Source of the DNA: Naumannella halotolerans
Lineage (GTDB): Bacteria; Actinomycetota; Actinomycetes; Propionibacteriales; Propionibacteriaceae
Direction of reading: 5' to 3'
Length of the DNA: 64,000 nucleotides
Assembly (NCBI RefSeq): GCF_004364645.1
Contig: NZ_SOAW01000002.1
Location: 372,001-436,000, forward strand
Part shown: positions 27,517-35,291 of the stretch, one piece after another
Layout of the letters: every line of letters starts with the position of its first letter
How positions within the stretch are numbered: the first letter of the stretch is position 1
Translations under genes and position numbers: made by a program
The notes under the pieces: generated by a model
Told to the model about the DNA's origin: nothing
The model's input: the letters and a program-made list of their open reading frames with translations, nothing else
Databases searched by the model: none

Positions 27517-28344
27517 ATGACCAATGATGTTCAGTCCCAGCCCTCCGCACTCGAGTTCACCGGCCATGCGGGCAAGCTCGCAGGACGTCGCTGGCCGAGT
27601 GTGAACCCGACCTGGATCGCCTTGCTCTGCCACGGCTACGGCGAGCACTCCGGACGCTACGACGCGGTCGCCGAGAGGTTGGCCGCCGACGGTGCGGCGG
27701 TCTATGCCCTGGACCATGCCGGACACGGCCGCAGCGACGGCGAACGCGTCCTGATCACCGATTTCGAGGATGTCGTCGACGATTTCGCGCGACTGGAATG
27801 GACCGCCCGCGCGGAGCATCCCGGGCTGCCGGTGGTGCTGATCGGGCATTCGATGGGCGGCATGATCGCCGCCCGGTACGCCCAGCGGCATCCCGACGAA
27901 CTGGCTGCGGTGGTGCTCAGCGGGCCGGTCCTCGGAAGCTGGGCGGCAGTGGACGCCCTGCTGGGGGTGGCGGAGATCCCCGACGATCCGATCGACCCGC
28001 AGACCCTGTCCAGGGATCCGGCGGTCGGCGAGGCCTATGTGAACGACGAACTGGTCTGGCACGGACCGTTCAAGCGGCCGACGGTACGGGCGCTGGCGAC
28101 CTGCTTGGAAACGATCAACCGCTCCCAGCCGATCAGCGTCCCCGCCCTGCACCTGCACGGCGAGGATGATCAACTCGTACCCGCCGGCCCGTCGGTGGAG
28201 GCCTGGGCGCGCCTGGGCGGGCGCCGCTCGGAGGAGAAGCTCTACCCGGGTGCCCGGCACGAGATCTTCAACGAGACCAACAAGAACGAGGTGCTCGACG
28301 ATCTGCTGAGCTTCGTCCGGCGGGAGGTCGCCCCGCAGGGGTGA
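27517..28344 (+). CDS. Alpha/beta hydrolase, monoacylglycerol-lipase-like
   Basis: A 275-residue serine hydrolase. LLCHGYGEHSGRYDAVAERLA holds the oxyanion HG dipeptide, and YALDHAGHGRSDG precedes the nucleophile elbow VLIGHSMGGMIAARYA (Ser about 113). The acid is in LHGEDDQLVPAG and the base in YPGARHEIFNE. The pattern is that of monoacylglycerol lipases and lysophospholipases of the Hydrolase_4 family. No signal peptide, so it acts in the cytosol. It stands alone, divergent from furA. Confidence 0.85.
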   Translation: MTNDVQSQPSALEFTGHAGKLAGRRWPSVNPTWIALLCHGYGEHSGRYDAVAERLAADGAAVYALDHAGHGRSDGERVLITDFEDVVDDFARLEWTARAEHPGLPVVLIGHSMGGMIAARYAQRHPDELAAVVLSGPVLGSWAAVDALLGVAEIPDDPIDPQTLSRDPAVGEAYVNDELVWHGPFKRPTVRALATCLETINRSQPISVPALHLHGEDDQLVPAGPSVEAWARLGGRRSEEKLYPGARHEIFNETNKNEVLDDLLSFVRREVAPQG

Positions 28345-28374
28345 TCATCCGCGGTACGTGGTGTGGCGGCGGTC

Positions 28375-29622
28375 TCAGCGCAGGAAGGGGATCGCCGGCA
28401 CCCACAGCACCCGGTGCTGGTGGGCGCGTACCCAGCCGAGGATGGAGATCACCAGGTGGGCAAGGGTGACCACCAGCCAGACGGTGATCGGGATCCCCAT
28501 CGGGTAGAAGTCCTGGATCGGCGCGTCCCGGCTGAGCACGGCCAGCAGGACGAAGTGGCCGCCGATCAACAGCACGGTCAACAACAGGTAGGTCAGGCCC
28601 CAGTTGGCGGCATTGCGACCGTTCGCCGCAGCCGTACCGCCGTACCTGCGCTGGCCTCGTCCGGCCAGGACCATCCCCAGCCCGGCCAGGATCGAGGACA
28701 GGAACGGGATGAAAATCAGGGTCACCAGCCCGAGCGCCCAGCTCAGCTCCCCGGTCGGGGTGTTGATCGGCGTGAGTTGGGTCGCTGCCGGTGCACCCGG
28801 TGGGTGGGCCGCAGCGGGCCCGGGCTGGGTCGGGGGGCCCGGATGTCCGACACCGACCGGTGCGCCCGGCGCGCTGCCCGCACCCGGTCGGTAATCCGGC
28901 CCGGGTCGGGGAGTACCGGTCGGGCTGGGCACGGTGGGGCCGGCGGGGGTGCTGGTTCCTGTCGGGTTGGTGGTGGGGGTCGTGTCGGGTGCGTAGGTTC
29001 CGGTCGGATCGGTCCCGGTCGGGCTGGGACCCGTCGGGTCGGTGGCTGGGGTGCTGGTTCCGCCCGGTGGTTCGGAAGGTAGTTGGTAGTACAGCACCGA
29101 GGGCCAGTGACCGCCGCCGGTGTGCGCCGGCCGTTCCTCCTCGCTGACCTCGACGGTCGGGGCGGAGCGGAGCCACCGATCGATCTCGCCGATCTCCCGG
29201 CGTACCACCTCGGCCTCGAGCTGGAGTGCTGCTGCGAGCTCCTCACCCTCGAGGTCGTCCAGGACCAGGGCGGCGATCTCGGCGGTCTCCAGCAGCAGGT
29301 GGGAGGGTTGATCGGCGGCGATCTGCTCCAGTGCCGCGAGGGCGTCAGCGGCGTCTCGACGTACCTCCTCGGTCTGCGGCAGGGCCGCCAGGTAGCGGCG
29401 GAAGTTCGCCACCCCGGTGGCGAAATCGGCGACCAGCGCCGCCGCCGGCTCACCTTCGACGTCGAAGACCCGGGAAGGACACAACCGCGGCGATCCGGTC
29501 ATCAGCACCAGATGGAATGCCGGGATCTCCCAGTTCCACTCCGAGACACTGCGCGCCCGGCCGGGCGCACCGGGGGTCGAGGGTACGGCGCTGACGGCAT
29601 AGAGGTAGCTGCGATTCGCCAT
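28375..29622 (-). CDS. Two-domain protein: N-terminal soluble domain, Pro/Thr-rich linker, DUF4870/DUF4190-like membrane tail
   Basis: A 415-residue protein. Residues 1-170 form a soluble helical domain beginning MANRSYLYAVS and rich in Leu/Glu/Ala (DDLEGEELAAALQLEAEVVRREI). Residues 185-290 are a Thr/Pro/Gly linker of repeated PTG-type units. The last 125 residues hold four membrane helices with GGTAAANGRNAANWGLTYLL between them, the pattern of DUF4870-like proteins. The N-terminal family is seen in other bacteria but without a known role. The ATG at 29622 has TAGTTT exactly 6 nt upstream. Confidence 0.6.
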   Translation of the reverse strand: MANRSYLYAVSAVPSTPGAPGRARSVSEWNWEIPAFHLVLMTGSPRLCPSRVFDVEGEPAAALVADFATGVANFRRYLAALPQTEEVRRDAADALAALEQIAADQPSHLLLETAEIAALVLDDLEGEELAAALQLEAEVVRREIGEIDRWLRSAPTVEVSEEERPAHTGGGHWPSVLYYQLPSEPPGGTSTPATDPTGPSPTGTDPTGTYAPDTTPTTNPTGTSTPAGPTVPSPTGTPRPGPDYRPGAGSAPGAPVGVGHPGPPTQPGPAAAHPPGAPAATQLTPINTPTGELSWALGLVTLIFIPFLSSILAGLGMVLAGRGQRRYGGTAAANGRNAANWGLTYLLLTVLLIGGHFVLLAVLSRDAPIQDFYPMGIPITVWLVVTLAHLVISILGWVRAHQHRVLWVPAIPFLR

Positions 29623-29628
29623 GGCCGA

Positions 29629-29634
29629 AAACTA
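29629..29634 (-). promoter_or_regulatory. -10 box (TAGTTT) of a leaderless promoter for the two-domain protein
   Basis: TAGTTT is 6 nt before the start codon at 29622. Confidence 0.5.
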
Positions 29635-29780
29635 CTGGTTGACCGGCCAAGGGGGAATCATCTTCCCGGCATGATCAGTGCGCACGGCTCAGCAGACCTC
29701 GGCGCATCTCAGCCGGGGAGATCGGCGTGAGGGAGCAGCGCGGAAGATCAGCGCGGGGCGATCGGCCCGGGGAGATGAAC

Positions 29781-29822
29781 GCGGGTTGATCAGTGCGGGT
29801 TGGTCAGTGCGGGTTGATCAGT
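29781..29822. repeat. Three 14-bp tandem repeats at the 3' end of the GNAT gene
   Basis: GCGGGTTGATCAGT occurs at 29781-29794 and 29809-29822, and a one-base variant (GCGGGTTGGTCAGT) at 29795-29808. Looser relatives extend back to about 29700. The last copy contains the stop codon of the GNAT gene. Confidence 0.75.
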
Positions 29823-30543
29823 GCGGGGGAATCCGCTCGATGGCCTGCAGCTCGGTGAAGCGGCCGATCGGTTGCAGACCCAGCCGGCTGCCCAGGGCTG
29901 CCGCCGCGAGACTGCCGGTCGTCCGCCGGAGCTGGGGGATCAGCCCGCCGTCGAGGGCGTCGTTGAGCGCCACGGACGCGGCCTTCGTACCCCATCCGCG
30001 AAGTCGGTGGGTAGGGGCGGTGAGCACACTCAACTCGGCCAGGAAACCGGCCTGCTCGCGGTAGCCGGCTGCGGCGGCGGGCAGATCGGCATCGTCGAGG
30101 GCGACGAAGGTGCTGCTGCTGGCCGCCAGATCCGCCTGGCTGATGTCATCGGGCGGACAGACATGCTCGACATCGTTCACCGCGGCCGGATCGAGGCTGA
30201 TCGGCACCGAGGGGTCCTCGACATAGCGGTCGGTCGCGGTGATCACCTGATCGAACACGACCCGCATCATCCGCCGACCCGACAGCGCCAGCAGGTTGGC
30301 CGGTTCGGTCAGCGGACCGATCTCGTCGCGGACCTGCGGGTCAGCGATCGCGGCGTGGAACCAGGTCGGTGCGAGGACGGCCTGTTGACCGAACAGTTCG
30401 ACCACGGTGATCCGGTCGGGCACCACCTTCTGCAGGTGTTGAGCGGCACCGGGGACGGCCGGGTCGAAGGCCTCATCGGTCAACCCCAGGGTGCGTGCCC
30501 AGGCCAGACGCAGGATCGCGGCGGTATTGGGCTCCACACTCAC
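29818..30543 (-). CDS. GNAT-family N-acetyltransferase-like protein
   Basis: A 241-residue protein. The C-terminal part is the GNAT core: AGFLAELSVLTAPTHRLRGWGTKAASVALNDALDGG (beta4, the pyrophosphate-binding RxxGxG/A loop as HRLRGWGT, alpha3), then GLIPQLRRTTGSLAAAALGSRLGLQPIG. The N-terminal 100 residues vary in the family. Substrate unknown. Its start overlaps the stop of the endonuclease IV gene (30540-30543), so the two are translated together, though a functional link is not obvious. Confidence 0.72.
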   Translation of the reverse strand: MSVEPNTAAILRLAWARTLGLTDEAFDPAVPGAAQHLQKVVPDRITVVELFGQQAVLAPTWFHAAIADPQVRDEIGPLTEPANLLALSGRRMMRVVFDQVITATDRYVEDPSVPISLDPAAVNDVEHVCPPDDISQADLAASSSTFVALDDADLPAAAAGYREQAGFLAELSVLTAPTHRLRGWGTKAASVALNDALDGGLIPQLRRTTGSLAAAALGSRLGLQPIGRFTELQAIERIPPH

Positions 30544-31325
30544 TCGCGGCTACGCAGCCATTCCAGATCGGCGACCTGACCCTCCAGGCCACCCGGGGTC
30601 TCGACCACGATCGGCGCACCGGAGCTGAGCGCTGCCTCGGCCAGCCCTACGGGATCGCAGTGCCCCTTGCCCAGGTTGGTGTGCCGGTCGGCTCCGGAGT
30701 CGAAGGCGTCGCGGGAGTCGTTGGCGTGGATCAGGTCGATCCGACCGGTGATGCCGAGGATCTTGTCCACCAGACCGGTCAGCTCCAGACCACCGGCATG
30801 GGCGTGGCAGGTGTCCAGGCAGAAACCGAGGTTGTCGTTGATCCCGCCGACGTGTTCCCAGAGCATGGCGATCCGATCCAGACGCCTGGCCATCGCGTTC
30901 TCACCACCGGCGGTGTTCTCGATCAGCATCGGCACCGGCATTTCGATCCGTTCGACCGCCTTGCGCCAGTTGTCGAAACCGACCTGCGGGTCGTCGGCCT
31001 CGGTGACATGGCCGCCGTGCACGATCACCCCGGCGGCACCGATCCCGGCTGCTGCCTGCATCGTCTGCTCCAGCAGTTTGCGGCTCGGGATCCGGATCCG
31101 GTTGTTGGTCGAGGCGACGTTGATCCGGTACGGCGCATGGACGTACAGTGCGACCCCCGCAGCCTCGGCTGCGGTCTTCAGCGCCTCGGCGCCACCGGCA
31201 TAGCGCACCTCGGGCTTCTTGTAGGACTGCGGATCCCCGAGGAAGAACTGCGACAACTGGGCATCGCGTGCCTGGGCCTCGGCCACCGGATCGGTCTGGT
31301 CGACGTGGGCTCCCATACTGCTCAT
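30540..31325 (-). CDS. nfo: Endonuclease IV (AP endonuclease)
   Basis: A 261-residue TIM-barrel metalloenzyme that cuts DNA 5' to abasic sites in base-excision repair. Zinc-site motifs appear in order: GAHVDQTDP, FFLGDPQSYKKP, YVHAPYRIN, VIVHGGHV, LIENTAGGEN, GFCLDTCHAHAGG, LIHANDSRDAFDSGADRH and a final VETPGG. Length is slightly below E. coli Nfo (285). The ATG is supported by TAGGTT 6 nt upstream. It is cotranscribed with the GNAT gene. Confidence 0.94.
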   Translation of the reverse strand: MSSMGAHVDQTDPVAEAQARDAQLSQFFLGDPQSYKKPEVRYAGGAEALKTAAEAAGVALYVHAPYRINVASTNNRIRIPSRKLLEQTMQAAAGIGAAGVIVHGGHVTEADDPQVGFDNWRKAVERIEMPVPMLIENTAGGENAMARRLDRIAMLWEHVGGINDNLGFCLDTCHAHAGGLELTGLVDKILGITGRIDLIHANDSRDAFDSGADRHTNLGKGHCDPVGLAEAALSSGAPIVVETPGGLEGQVADLEWLRSRE

Positions 31326-31331
31326 GGGCCC

Positions 31332-31337
31332 AACCTA
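31332..31337 (-). promoter_or_regulatory. nfo: -10 box (TAGGTT) of a leaderless promoter for nfo
   Basis: TAGGTT is 6 nt before the ATG at 31325. Confidence 0.5.
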
Positions 31338-31438
31338 GTTGCCGATCCCGCAGAGCGCCCCTTCGGGCAGTCGGCATCGTGTTGGGGTCAGGATCGCGTT
31401 GCGGTCACCGGCGCAGCCGCGCGCCGTACAAGGCCGTG

Positions 31439-31570
31439 CCGTCGAGGGTTGCACGATGCCGGCCCGTCGAGGTTGCACGACATCGTCCCGTCGAGGCTGC
31501 CGTGCCGTCGAGGGTTGCACGAGCCCGGCCCGTCGAGGTTGCACGGCACCATCCCGTCGAGGACCGCCGG
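31439..31570. repeat. Degenerate 18-27 bp tandem repeats
   Basis: About six copies of CCGTCGAGG(G)TTGCACGA with variable spacers. Copies lose or change bases, so this looks like an old minisatellite. Confidence 0.65.
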
Positions 31571-31610
31571 CCCCGGCGAGGGCTGCACGCACGACACTGG
31601 CGCCGTTCGA

Positions 31611-31724
31611 ACCGAACAAACGTCACACTCGATCGGCCCTCGGTCACCCGCGCTCGGTGTTTGCGCTGGTGAATCGCAGGTCATCTCCGTGGTGCGTGTC
31701 GATCGAGTGTGACGTTTGTTTGGT
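31611..31724. repeat. 25-bp inverted repeat with a 64-bp spacer
   Basis: The arms 31611-31635 and 31700-31724 are reverse complements with one mismatch; the core AAACGTCACACTCGATCG is exact. Spacing rules out a simple terminator and suggests the ends of a small mobile or regulatory element. Confidence 0.75.
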
Positions 31725-31732
31725 TCGCCTCG

Positions 31733-31816
31733 GGGTGGCTCGGTCTGGGAGTTCGACCCTGGGTGGCTGGGTCTGGGAGTTCGACCCTGGGTGGCTGGGT
31801 CTGGGAGTTCGACCCT
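31733..31816. repeat. Three 28-bp tandem repeats
   Basis: Copies at 31733-31760, 31761-31788 and 31789-31816; unit GGGTGGCTGGGTCTGGGAGT plus TCGACCCT. The first copy differs at one base; a partial fourth begins at 31817. No spacers, so not CRISPR. Confidence 0.85.
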
Positions 31817-31925
31817 GGGTGGTTCAACCTCGGGCGGCTCGAGCCGGGAGTGCGGTTCGGGATGGCCCGACTCGGGCGTCGCAGTGCCGTACCTGGTCCT
31901 CTCGGCCCGAACGGCCCCGAACGCC

Positions 31926-31931
31926 TAATCT
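31926..31931 (+). promoter_or_regulatory. ilvA: -10 box (TAATCT) of a leaderless promoter for ilvA
   Basis: TAATCT lies 6 nt before the GTG at 31938. Confidence 0.55.
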
Positions 31932-31937
31932 GGGGCT

Positions 31938-33242
31938 GTGACGACGACCGACCAGAGGCTGGGTTCCGCACTCCCGACGGCTGCCGCGACCGAGGCGGCA
32001 GCCGAGCTGATCGCGCCGGTGATCGGTCCGACACCGCTGCAGCACAGCCGCCGGCTGAGTGAACTCACCGGCTACGACGTCTGGTTGAAGCGGGAGGATC
32101 TGACCACCGTCCGGTCCTACAAGGTCCGCGGCGCCTACACGATGATCGCCGGGCTGTCCGCGACCGAGCGCAGCCGCGGGGTGACCACCGCCAGCGCGGG
32201 CAACCACGCCCAGGGGGTGGCCTTCGCCTGCGCCCAGGCCGGGGTACGGGCGACCATCTTCCTGCCTCGGACCACCCCGCGACAGAAGCGCGACCGGGTG
32301 GCGTCGCTGGGTGGCGACGCGGTCACGGTGGTGATCGCCGGCCAGACCTACGACGAGGCCGCGGCCGCCGCGGCCGGGTTCGCCGAGAGCTCCGGGGCGA
32401 CCATCGTGCCCGCCTTCGACCATCCCTCGATCATCACCGGCCAGGGCACCGTGGCGACCGAGCTGCTGCAGCAGGCAGCGGCCCAGGGGATCGAGCCCGC
32501 CGCCGTGGTCGTACCGGTCGGCGGTGGTGGTCTGCTGGCCGGTATGAGCACCGTCCTGGCTGCGAAGGCGCCGCAGACCGAGGTGCTGGCAGCCGAGCCC
32601 GAAGGGGCGGCGTCGCTGGCGCTGGCGCTGCGCGCCGGTGAACCGCAGCCGCTGGCCGAGGTCGATCCGTTCGTCGACGGCGCCGCGGTACGCACGATCG
32701 GTCGCTGGACCCACGCAGCGGTCGAGGCCGCGGCACAGACGCTCACCCTGCGTACCGTGGCGGTCCCCGAGGGTCTGATCTGTGTGGAGATGCTGGATCT
32801 GTACCAGGCGGAGGGCATCATCGCCGAACCCGCCGGGGCGCTCGCCGCGGCCGGTCTGCGGTGGACCGCGTCGCTGGACGCGGCGCCGGGCTCCAGCGTC
32901 GTCTGCGTCGTCTCCGGGGGCAACAACGATGTCTCCCGCTATGCCGACATCGTCGAGCGGGCGCTGGTGTTCGAGGGATTGAAGCACTACTTCCTGGTCG
33001 AGTTCCCGCAGAAGCCGGGCGCCCTGCGCGGTTTCCTCGACGAGGTGCTCGGTCCCGATGACGACATCACCCACTTCGAGTACACCAAGAGCAACAACCG
33101 GGAGACCGGTCCGGCGCTGGTCGGGATCGAACTGGGACGGGCGGCGGATCTGTCGTCCCTGCAGCAGCGGATGCGCGACTCCCACCTGCGGGTGGAGAAG
33201 GTGGATCCCGACAGTCCGCTGTTCGGGTTCATGCGTCGGTGA
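31938..33242 (+). CDS. ilvA: Threonine ammonia-lyase (threonine dehydratase)
   Basis: A 434-residue PLP enzyme converting threonine to 2-oxobutanoate. WLKREDLTTVRSYKVRGAYTMI carries the Schiff-base lysine (Lys62), ASAGNHAQGVA the substrate loop, VVPVGGGGLLAGMST the phosphate-binding glycine loop, and VVSGGNND the last PLP contact. The C-terminal 90 residues (FLVEFPQKPGALRGFLDEVL) are a single ACT-like domain, suggesting isoleucine feedback. Full length for the single-ACT form. GTG start with a -10 box 6 nt upstream; it stands alone rather than with ilvBNC. Confidence 0.93.
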   Translation: MTTTDQRLGSALPTAAATEAAAELIAPVIGPTPLQHSRRLSELTGYDVWLKREDLTTVRSYKVRGAYTMIAGLSATERSRGVTTASAGNHAQGVAFACAQAGVRATIFLPRTTPRQKRDRVASLGGDAVTVVIAGQTYDEAAAAAAGFAESSGATIVPAFDHPSIITGQGTVATELLQQAAAQGIEPAAVVVPVGGGGLLAGMSTVLAAKAPQTEVLAAEPEGAASLALALRAGEPQPLAEVDPFVDGAAVRTIGRWTHAAVEAAAQTLTLRTVAVPEGLICVEMLDLYQAEGIIAEPAGALAAAGLRWTASLDAAPGSSVVCVVSGGNNDVSRYADIVERALVFEGLKHYFLVEFPQKPGALRGFLDEVLGPDDDITHFEYTKSNNRETGPALVGIELGRAADLSSLQQRMRDSHLRVEKVDPDSPLFGFMRR

Positions 33243-33296
33243 GCTGCTGGGTTACTGTGCCGCTGTGATGAATGTCCTGTCTGCCGAACATGAGAA

Positions 33297-34442
33297 GTGA
33301 ACGTGTCCAACGACAATCCCACCGGTGACCAGCCGGAACCGAAGACCGAACAGCCCACGGCCGAGAAAGCCGCCGCGTCGAAGACGACCGCCGGCAAGGG
33401 GGTGAGGTCGACCCGTACCTCGACGACCCGTACCTCCTCGACCCGTTCCGGCTCGGCCAAGACGACCAAGGCCGATCCGCGCAAGAAGAAAAAGAAGAAG
33501 AAGAAAAAGAAGAAGATCGAGAAGATCGGCCCGTTCACACCGAAGCAGTGGCTGGTCGTGGGCCCCGTCGGGCTGCTCGCGCTGCTGGTGATCGCCGCAC
33601 TCGCCGTGCTCGGGGTACGCGCCCTGCTGAGCAGCGAGTCGGTGGCCGCCTTCGTCCAGCTATACCCCGGTGAGTACCACCTGCCCGAGTCCGCACCGGT
33701 CGGCCTGCCGGCCTGGCTCGGCTGGCAGCATGCCTTCAACGTCTTCCTGATCGTGCTGATCATCCGGTCCGGACTGCAGGTGCGCTACCAGCGCAAACCA
33801 CCGGCGTACTGGAAGTCCCGCTGGGGCGGCGACAAGATCAGCATCAACCTCTGGTTCCACCAGACGCTCGACGTGTTGTGGGTGCTGAACGGTGCGATCT
33901 TCGTCGTGCTGCTGTTCGTCACCGGTCAGTGGATGCGGATCGTACCGACCAGCTGGGAGGTCTTCCCGAACGCTTTGAGCGCACTGTTGCAGTACGTCTC
34001 GTTGGACTGGCCGACGGAGAACGGCTGGGTCAACTACAACTCGTTGCAGCAGTTGGCCTACTTCACCACCGTCTTCGTCGCCGCACCGCTGGCGGTGATC
34101 ACCGGGGTACGGATGAGCGGGTTCTGGCCGAAGCAGAATGCCCGGCTGAACGCGCTCTACAAGGTGGAATGGGCGCGGAAGGTGCACTTCCCGGTGATGC
34201 TCTACTTCGTCGTGTTCATCATCATCCACGTCTTCTTGGTGTTCGCGACCGGGGCACTGCGGAACCTGAACCACATGTACGCCGCCCAGGGCTCCACCGA
34301 TCCCAATGCCTATGCGCAGAACTGGACCGGTTTCTGGTTCTTCTTCGCCTCCCTGGTGGTGATCGTCGCCGCCTGGTTGCTCGCCCGACCGATGCTGCTG
34401 GCCCCGGTGGCCCGGTTGCTGGGTACGGTCAGCTCGCGCTGA
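33297..34442 (+). CDS. Cytochrome b561/b6-like membrane protein with polylysine N-terminus
   Basis: A 381-residue protein. Residues 1-62 are a soluble Thr/Ser/Lys region, then eleven consecutive lysines (DNA 33483-33515), then IEKIGPFTPKQWLVVGPVG at the first helix. About six membrane helices follow with His residues in LGWQHAFNVF, LWFHQTLDV, ARKVHFPVML and FIIIHVFLVF, the haem-ligand positions expected in cytochrome b561/b6-type subunits. No catalytic partner is adjacent, so it may be a membrane anchor for an electron-transfer partner. GTG start, with an alternative GTG two codons later. Confidence 0.75.
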   Translation: MNVSNDNPTGDQPEPKTEQPTAEKAAASKTTAGKGVRSTRTSTTRTSSTRSGSAKTTKADPRKKKKKKKKKKKIEKIGPFTPKQWLVVGPVGLLALLVIAALAVLGVRALLSSESVAAFVQLYPGEYHLPESAPVGLPAWLGWQHAFNVFLIVLIIRSGLQVRYQRKPPAYWKSRWGGDKISINLWFHQTLDVLWVLNGAIFVVLLFVTGQWMRIVPTSWEVFPNALSALLQYVSLDWPTENGWVNYNSLQQLAYFTTVFVAAPLAVITGVRMSGFWPKQNARLNALYKVEWARKVHFPVMLYFVVFIIIHVFLVFATGALRNLNHMYAAQGSTDPNAYAQNWTGFWFFFASLVVIVAAWLLARPMLLAPVARLLGTVSSR

Positions 34443-34490
34443 CCTGCCCGCGGGCGGCGGTCCGAGCGGGCACCGCCCGCATCGGTAGCT

Positions 34491-34544
34491 CTGATCGGGC
34501 GTGGGTGGCTGATCGGGCGTGGGTGGCTGATCGGGGGTCGTCGG
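34491..34544. repeat. 18-bp tandem repeats upstream of the Ohr/OsmC gene
   Basis: CTGATCGGGCGTGGGTGG is exact at 34491-34508 and 34509-34526, with a partial third copy (34527 on). It lies in the 173-bp gap before the Ohr gene, about 70-120 bp from the start codon. Confidence 0.8.
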
Positions 34545-34615
34545 CTCTCGCGCGGGTGGGTAGCGTTGGTGGGAGACCGGGAGCACACGGTTCCCGGGTG
34601 AGGAAAGGTCCGAAC

Positions 34616-35041
34616 ATGCCGTACGAGGCCGTCAAGGAAGTTGCCTACACCACCGCTGCCACCGCCAAGGGCGGGCGTGAGGGCACAGTCAAGAGCGCGG
34701 ACGGAGTGATCGATCTGCCGCTGGGCAAACCGGGCAGCAAGACCAATCCGAAGGCCAACCCGGAGACCCTGTTCGCCGCCGGTTACGCCGCCTGCTTCTC
34801 CGGCGCACTGAACGCCATGGCAGCACAGGAGGGGCTGGACACCAGCGATTCGACCGTCACCGCCGAGGTCACCTTCGGCAAGACCGACACCGGCTTCGGT
34901 CTGGCCGTGGCCCTGACCGCCGACATCCCCGGGGTGGACGCCGACAAGGCCGCCGAGCTGGTGGAGAAGGCGCATCAGTTCTGCCCTTACTCCAAGGCCA
35001 CCCGCGGCAACATCGATGTGACCGCCTCGGTCGCCTCCTGA
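34616..35041 (+). CDS. Organic hydroperoxide resistance protein (Ohr/OsmC family)
   Basis: A 141-residue thiol peroxidase. Two redox cysteines are in the family positions: AAGYAACFSGALNAMA and AHQFCPYSKATRGN. The Ohr pattern of an N-terminal beta sheet (YTTAATAKGGREG) with NPETLFAAGYAACF is clear. It reduces organic hydroperoxides using lipoylated or other thiol partners. The ATG has GAGGAAAGG 6 nt upstream. No ohrR regulator is near; a tandem repeat occupies its upstream region. Confidence 0.87.
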   Translation: MPYEAVKEVAYTTAATAKGGREGTVKSADGVIDLPLGKPGSKTNPKANPETLFAAGYAACFSGALNAMAAQEGLDTSDSTVTAEVTFGKTDTGFGLAVALTADIPGVDADKAAELVEKAHQFCPYSKATRGNIDVTASVAS

Positions 35042-35206
35042 GCCGACTTCCGCACACGCCACCGATGTGGCACCGCTCGGGCGACACGCCCGAGCGGGCG
35101 ATGCCGACCATGATCGGCGCCACGTCGGTGGTGATGCCGCTCGGGTTGCTCCCCGAGCCTGGCCGGTCGCTGCGGGCTTCGGCTTTCGCCCCACCTCGAG
35201 GCCGAC

Positions 35207-35224
35207 GGACTGTTAGTTTCAGTC
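35207..35224 (+). promoter_or_regulatory. Weak dyad upstream of the choline operon
   Basis: GGACTG (35207-35212) and CAGTC (35220-35224) are mirror images around an AT-rich TTAGTTT. Located 68 bp before the carrier start, it could be an operator or promoter part. No betI gene is next to the operon. Confidence 0.25.
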
Positions 35225-35291
35225 TGTCCACGCCGCTGAGAGAACAGCTGCCGGCGCCGAAGTCTCGGAACCGGTGGCTGGATGGGAAGTC

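Larger units (their letters stand above)
31326..31937. other. 612-bp repeat-rich intergenic region between nfo and ilvA
   Basis: No gene is supported here. The left part holds degenerate tandem repeats built on CCGTCGAGG-GTTGCACGA (31439-31570); then come a long inverted-repeat pair (31611-31724), three 28-bp tandem repeats (31733-31816) and the ilvA promoter. Long open frames on both strands come only from the repeats. Confidence 0.7.

Noticed and set aside
31733-31816. Possible CRISPR array (28-bp repeats)
   Set aside because: Copies are directly adjacent with no spacers, and no cas genes are present.
35042-35291. Riboswitch before the choline operon
   Set aside because: No known ligand-binding RNA motif or terminator/antiterminator pair can be recognised; only a weak dyad is visible.
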